Below, piece by piece: positions 60,225-64,000 of a stretch of DNA of 64,000 bases (position 1 is the first letter of the stretch; each line of letters opens with the position of its first letter). The translations under genes and the position numbers were made by a program. Below the pieces are notes generated by a model. It had not been told where the DNA came from and ran no database searches. It was given only the letters and a program-made list of their open reading frames with translations. This DNA comes from Streptomyces camponoticapitis (GTDB lineage Bacteria > Actinomycetota > Actinomycetes > Streptomycetales > Streptomycetaceae), in assembly GCF_014646115.1 (NCBI RefSeq), contig NZ_BMMV01000032.1:1-64000 (forward strand), given 5' to 3'.

Positions 60225-60797
60225 TCAGGCGTCGGACGGGCCGGCCTCGTCCCTCCGGTCCGGCAGTTGGGCCGCGACGCGCAGTCTGCCGAACTCCTCG
60301 GCCATCGTCTCCGCCGTCCAGTGCGCGTTGAGACCGCTCGGGTTGGGCAGCGCCCAGATCCGGGTCGTGCCTATCGTCCGCGTCTGGGGGCCGATCACCG
60401 CCCGCTTCTCCCCGAAGGCGGTGCGGTACGCGGTGATACCGACGACCGCCAGCCAGCGCGGCCGCAGCCGCTCCGCCCTCGCCACCAGGAGCCGGCCGCC
60501 CGCACGGAACTCCTCGTCGGTCAGCTCGTCCGCCCGCGCCGTCGCCCGTGCCACGACGTTGGTGATGCCGAGCCCGTAGTCGAGCAACTCGTCCTGCTCG
60601 GACGGCGCCAACTGCCGCGGGGTGAAACCCGACAGGCGCAGCACCGGCCAGAAGCGGTTGCCCGGCCGGGCGAAGTGGTGGCCCGTCGCCGCCGACATCA
60701 GGCCGGGGTTGATCCCGCAGAAGAGCACGCCCAGACCGGCCGCGGCCACATCGGGGATGACGCGGTCGCGGGCGGCGGCCAGTTCCTCCGGCTTCAC
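60225..60797 (-). CDS. mug: G/U mismatch-specific uracil-DNA glycosylase
   Basis: A 190-residue MUG/TDG-type glycosylase that excises uracil or thymine derivatives opposite G. Motif one is FCGINPGLMSAATGHHFARP (the conserved GINPG with Asn), motif two is ALPNPSGLNAHW. Fold and length agree with the bacterial enzymes. GTG at 60797 lies 11 bp after the purB stop on the same strand, so the two may be cotranscribed. A second uracil glycosylase gene (ung) occurs at 8473. Confidence 0.93.
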   Translation of the reverse strand: MKPEELAAARDRVIPDVAAAGLGVLFCGINPGLMSAATGHHFARPGNRFWPVLRLSGFTPRQLAPSEQDELLDYGLGITNVVARATARADELTDEEFRAGGRLLVARAERLRPRWLAVVGITAYRTAFGEKRAVIGPQTRTIGTTRIWALPNPSGLNAHWTAETMAEEFGRLRVAAQLPDRRDEAGPSDA

Positions 60798-60807
60798 TCC
60801 GCCGGCC

Positions 60808-62250
60808 TCAGAGGATCGATCCGGGCGTGTATCCGGCGGCCTCCGGGTGCCGCTTCACGATCTCCTCGATCCGCGCGACCACCGCCGTGACCTGGTCACC
60901 GGCCGCACCGGTGAACGACAGCTTGTCCGCCATCAGCGCGTCCAACTGCCCCCGGTCCAGGGGCATCCGCTCGTCGGCGGCGAGCTTGTCCAGCAGCTCG
61001 TTGCGCTCCGCGCCCCGCTCGCGCATCGCCAGCGCCGAGGCGACGGCGTGCTCCTTGATGACCTCGTGCGCGGCCTCCCGGCCCACCCCCGCCCGTACGG
61101 CGGCCATCAGCACCTTCGTCGTCGCGAGGAACGGCAGATAGCGGTCCAGCTCACGGGCGACGACGGCCGGGAACGCGCCGAACTCGTCGAGGACCGTCAG
61201 GAACGTCTCCAGCAGCCCGTCGAACGCGAAGAACGCGTCCGGCAGCGCCACCCGGCGTACGACGGAGCACGACACGTCGCCCTCGTTCCACTGGTCGCCC
61301 GCCAGCTCGCCCGTCATCGACGCGTAGCCGCGCAGGATCACCATCAGCCCGTTGACGCGCTCGCAGGAGCGGGTGTTCATCTTGTGGGGCATCGCCGACG
61401 AGCCGACCTGGCCCGGCTTGAAGCCCTCGGTGACCAGCTCGTGCCCGGCCATCAGCCGGATCGTCTTCGCCACCGACGAGGGGCCGGCGGCCAGCTGCAC
61501 CAGCGCGGTCACCACGTCGTAGTCCAGCGAACGCGGATACACCTGACCGACCGAGGTGAAGGCGTGGCCGAAGCCCAGATGCCCGGCGATCCGGCCCTCC
61601 AGGTCCGCGAGCTTCGCCGTGTCACCGCCGAGCAGGTCGAGCATGTCCTGGGCCGTGCCGACCGGGCCCTTGATACCGCGCAGCGGATAGCGGGCGAGCA
61701 GGTCCTCAAGACGGCCGTACGCGACCAGCAGTTCGTCGGCGGCCGTCGCGAAGCGCTTGCCGAGGGTGGTCGCCTGCGCGGCGACATTGTGCGAGCGGCC
61801 CGCCATCACCAGCTCCGCGTACTCCCCGGCGAGCTTCCCGAGACGCGCGAGCACGGCCACCGTACGGCCCCGCATCAGCTCCAGCGAGAGCCGGACCTGC
61901 AACTGCTCGACGTTCTCCGTCAGATCCCGCGACGTCATGCCCTTGTGGACCTGCTCGTGCCCGGCGAGCGCGTTGAACTCCTCGATCCGCGCCTTCACGT
62001 CGTGGCGGGTGACCTTCTCGCGCTCGGCGATCGACGCCAGATCGACCTGGTCGAGCACCCGCTCGTAGTCGGCGACGGCGGACTCGGGCACCTCGACGCC
62101 GAGATCCCGCTGGGCACGCAGCACGGCGAGCCACAGCTGCCGCTCCAGCCTCACCTTCTGCTCGGGCGACCAGAGCACGGCCAGCTCGGCCGAGGCGTAG
62201 CGGCCGGCGAGGACATTGGGGATACGGGGCTTCACAGACGCAGCAGTCAC
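60808..62250 (-). CDS. purB: adenylosuccinate lyase
   Basis: Cleaves SAICAR and adenylosuccinate to release fumarate, two steps of purine synthesis. The 480-residue protein shows the superfamily signature GSSAMPHKMNTRSCERVNGL (about residue 296 onwards), TSRDLTENVEQLQVRLSLEL with catalytic residues and MAGRSHNVAAQATTLGKRFA with the His general acid. GTG at 62250 is used. The sequence is of the larger fumarase-superfamily subgroup found in actinobacteria. No other purine genes are nearby, as is common in Streptomyces. Confidence 0.97.
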   Translation of the reverse strand: MTAASVKPRIPNVLAGRYASAELAVLWSPEQKVRLERQLWLAVLRAQRDLGVEVPESAVADYERVLDQVDLASIAEREKVTRHDVKARIEEFNALAGHEQVHKGMTSRDLTENVEQLQVRLSLELMRGRTVAVLARLGKLAGEYAELVMAGRSHNVAAQATTLGKRFATAADELLVAYGRLEDLLARYPLRGIKGPVGTAQDMLDLLGGDTAKLADLEGRIAGHLGFGHAFTSVGQVYPRSLDYDVVTALVQLAAGPSSVAKTIRLMAGHELVTEGFKPGQVGSSAMPHKMNTRSCERVNGLMVILRGYASMTGELAGDQWNEGDVSCSVVRRVALPDAFFAFDGLLETFLTVLDEFGAFPAVVARELDRYLPFLATTKVLMAAVRAGVGREAAHEVIKEHAVASALAMRERGAERNELLDKLAADERMPLDRGQLDALMADKLSFTGAAGDQVTAVVARIEEIVKRHPEAAGYTPGSIL

Positions 62251-62340
62251 GTGGGTGGAGTCTACTTGGCCGTTCCCGCAGGTCCGAGCCGCGCCCTTGT
62301 TCGTACGCCGCTACGGCAGACGCCCGGCGCGTACGAGGCG

Positions 62341-63147
62341 CTACGCCTGCTCGGGCCGTACGCCCGCGTCACCCGGCAGCGGCTCGTAGGGCAGCAGCTC
62401 CGGCCGCTTCGGCGGCCTGCCGTCCCCGGTCGAGCGGCCCGTCAGGCGCCGGCCGATCCACGGCCCCAGATACTGCCGCGCGAACCGCGCGTCCCCCGTG
62501 CGCCGCATCAGCCAGCCCTGGGGCAGATCGGGCGCCAGCTCCGCGCGCCAGTCGTCCGCGGGCTCCCCGCCCAGCGCCTGCCACACCGCCTCGGCGACCC
62601 TGCGGTGGCCGTCGGCGGTCAGATGCAGCCGGTCCACGTCCCACATGCGCTGTTCGCCGAGCACCGGCGCCCCGTACAGGTCGACCACCAGTGCGCCGTG
62701 GCGTGCGCCCAGCTCGTCGACGAAGGAGAAGAGCTTCTCCCAGCGGGGCCGGAAGCGTTCCATCACCGGACCCCGGCGGGCGGGGCTGCGCATCAGCACC
62801 AGCTGTCCGCAGGCCGGTGCCAGCCGCTCCACCGACTCCTCCAGCTGCCCGAGGACCCGCCCCGCGTCGTACGTGGGCCGCAGGGTGTCGTTCAGCCCGC
62901 CGACCAGCGTCACCACGTCCGCGCGCATCGCGACGGCGGTGTCCACCTGCTCGTCGAGGATCTGGCCGATGAGCTTGCCGCGTACGGCGAGATTCGCGTA
63001 CCGGAAGCCGGGCGTACGGGCGGCGAGCCGGGCGGCCAGCAGATCGGCCCAGCCCCGGTACGAGCCGTCCGGCTGGAGGTCGGACATGCCCTCGGTGAAC
63101 GAGTCCCCGAGAGCGACGAAGCTGGTGTATGTGGCGTTCTTCTCCAT
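62341..63147 (-). CDS. SGNH/GDSL hydrolase
   Basis: A cytoplasmic-looking SGNH hydrolase of 268 residues without signal peptide. Block I is FVALGDSFTEGMSD with the nucleophile Ser; the oxyanion Gly lies in NLAVRGKLIGQI; block III is VTLVGGLNDTLRP with Asn; block V is DVDRLHLTADGH with the catalytic Asp and His. It may be an esterase or lipase acting on small acyl substrates. A basic, Pro-rich tail of about 60 residues follows the fold. ATG at 63147 is used. Confidence 0.92.
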   Translation of the reverse strand: MEKNATYTSFVALGDSFTEGMSDLQPDGSYRGWADLLAARLAARTPGFRYANLAVRGKLIGQILDEQVDTAVAMRADVVTLVGGLNDTLRPTYDAGRVLGQLEESVERLAPACGQLVLMRSPARRGPVMERFRPRWEKLFSFVDELGARHGALVVDLYGAPVLGEQRMWDVDRLHLTADGHRRVAEAVWQALGGEPADDWRAELAPDLPQGWLMRRTGDARFARQYLGPWIGRRLTGRSTGDGRPPKRPELLPYEPLPGDAGVRPEQA

Positions 63148-63192
63148 GGCGCAGCGATCGTATCGCGCGCCCCGGGCGCTCCCGGACGGGTG

Positions 63193-64000
63193 TCAGCTTC
63201 CCCGCGTATGCTGTCCGACCAGCTCGCGCAGCACGTCCTCCATCGTCACCAGACCCTGCAGCCGGCCCTCCTCGTCCTGCACGGCGGCCAGATGCGTACG
63301 GCTGCGGCGCATCGCCGTCAGGACGTCGTCCATCGGGGTGTCCGCGTGCACCTGGGCGATCGCCCGCATACCGGAGACCGGGAACGGTTCGTCGCGCGGC
63401 ATGGCGTCCAGGGCGTCCTTCACATGCAGATAGCCGAGGATCCGCCGGGACCCGTCCACCACCGGAAACCGCGAGAACCTGGTCTCGGCCGCCAGCTCCT
63501 CCAGCTCCGCCGGGGTGGTCCCCACCCCCGCCGTCACCACCCGCTCCAGCGGCATGACGACGTCCCGCACCGGCCTGCGTCCCAGCTCCAGCGCGTCGTG
63601 CAGGCGCTCGGCGGCGCGGTCGTCGAGGAGACCCGCGTCGCCGGCGTCCGTGACCATCCGGGCCAGTTCGTCGTCGGAGAAGGTCGCGGAGACCTCGTCC
63701 TTGGTCTCCACACGCAGGAGTCTCAGCAGTCCGTTGGCGAACGCGTTGACCGTGAAGATCACCGGACGCAGTGCGCGGGACAGCCACACCAGTGCGGGGC
63801 CGAGCACCAGCACGGTGCGCACCGGTTCGGCCAGGGCGATGTTCTTGGGCACCATTTCGCCGAGCAGCATGTGCAGGTACGTCGCCAGGACGAGCGCGAT
63901 GACGAACGAGATCGGGTGCACCACCCCGTCGGGCAGCCCCATGGCGTTGAACGCCGGTTCCAGCAGATGCGCGATGGCCGGCTCGGCGACGATGCCCAGC
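63193..64000 (-). CDS. CNNM/CorC-type (HlyC) transporter-associated protein, 5'-truncated by the window edge
   Basis: Only the C-terminal 269 residues lie in the window; the frame runs off the right edge (reading ...LGIVAEPAIAHLL). Part of the DUF21/CNNM membrane domain is visible (FVIALVLATYLHMLLGEMVP with the MVPK/N motif), then two CBS domains: VVMPLERVVTAGVGTTPAEL and RFPVVDGSRRILGYLHVKDA, and AIAQVHADTPMDDVLTAMRR with LVTMEDVLRELVG. Such proteins are Mg2+/divalent cation exporters or their regulators. In Streptomyces these genes often occur in tandem pairs, the second copy being outside the window if so. Confidence 0.9.
   Translation of the reverse strand, partial: LGIVAEPAIAHLLEPAFNAMGLPDGVVHPISFVIALVLATYLHMLLGEMVPKNIALAEPVRTVLVLGPALVWLSRALRPVIFTVNAFANGLLRLLRVETKDEVSATFSDDELARMVTDAGDAGLLDDRAAERLHDALELGRRPVRDVVMPLERVVTAGVGTTPAELEELAAETRFSRFPVVDGSRRILGYLHVKDALDAMPRDEPFPVSGMRAIAQVHADTPMDDVLTAMRRSRTHLAAVQDEEGRLQGLVTMEDVLRELVGQHTRGS

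Overview
The window is high-GC actinobacterial chromosome, almost certainly Streptomyces. The signs are strong third-position GC bias in every gene, many GTG starts, a complete conservon (cvnA-cvnE), a third EF-Tu gene of the tuf3 type, a HutC/DasR-type GntR regulator and an HrdB-type promoter architecture. No rRNA, tRNA or CRISPR array was seen. Most of the window (about 5-64 kb) looks like ordinary core or conserved chromosome. The first 3.7 kb is a decayed mobile region.

Layout. 1-3.7 kb: a gene graveyard with a xanthine dehydrogenase large-subunit pseudogene, an HTH-protein remnant, a deazaflavin (F420) oxidoreductase pseudogene, a Tn3-family transposase fragment and an N-terminally damaged tyrosine integrase. 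3.7-9.8 kb: a HipA-like kinase/DUF3037 pair, two short-chain dehydrogenases behind a well-formed promoter and TetR-like operator, an oligopeptide-type solute-binding lipoprotein, uracil-DNA glycosylase and a small helical protein. 9.8-15 kb: a lipoprotein, a Gfo/Idh/MocA oxidoreductase, apolipoprotein N-acyltransferase, a SnoaL-like protein, a 56-residue protein and undecaprenyl-diphosphatase. 15.4-21.5 kb: mutA-mutB-meaB-3-hydroxyisobutyryl-CoA hydrolase, a translationally coupled operon for valine/propionate carbon (methylmalonyl-CoA to or from succinyl-CoA).

21.6-25.8 kb: a four-gene minus-strand operon coding for an MfnB-type furan-forming aldolase, an aldehyde dehydrogenase, an aryl-alcohol-type zinc dehydrogenase and an LCM-family methyltransferase. 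MfnB belongs to methanofuran biosynthesis; here it sits with oxidising and methylating enzymes and no aminotransferase. This is the best candidate for an undescribed system: a small furan metabolite pathway. 26-34.6 kb: two DedA/VTT-type membrane proteins, an AlkD-like glycosylase, tuf3, a spermidine-synthase-like protein, a hotdog protein, a gamma-carbonic-anhydrase-like protein and a normal P450. 34.7-39.3 kb: the conservon, whose P450 (CYP157-like) lacks the ExxR motif.

39.6-49 kb: a hexapeptide acyltransferase, an EamA exporter divergent from an XRE-cupin regulator, YbaK-like, CoA-binding and IMPACT-family proteins, the SbcCD nuclease and an SDR whose stop codon lies on a 173-bp MITE-like element. 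49.3-58.8 kb: a DUF885 protein, an Lrp regulator divergent from a trans-sulfuration-type PLP enzyme, a membrane-anchored ACT-GNAT protein, PhoD with a PHO box, a MocR regulator, and a GntR/HutC regulator with a dre-like operator. 58.9-64 kb: ROK regulator, mismatch uracil glycosylase, purB, an SGNH hydrolase, and a CNNM/CorC-type transporter cut by the window edge. DNA-repair genes recur through the window (ung, alkD-like, sbcCD, mug-like). Functions below come from recognised motifs read in the translation; no database search was run.
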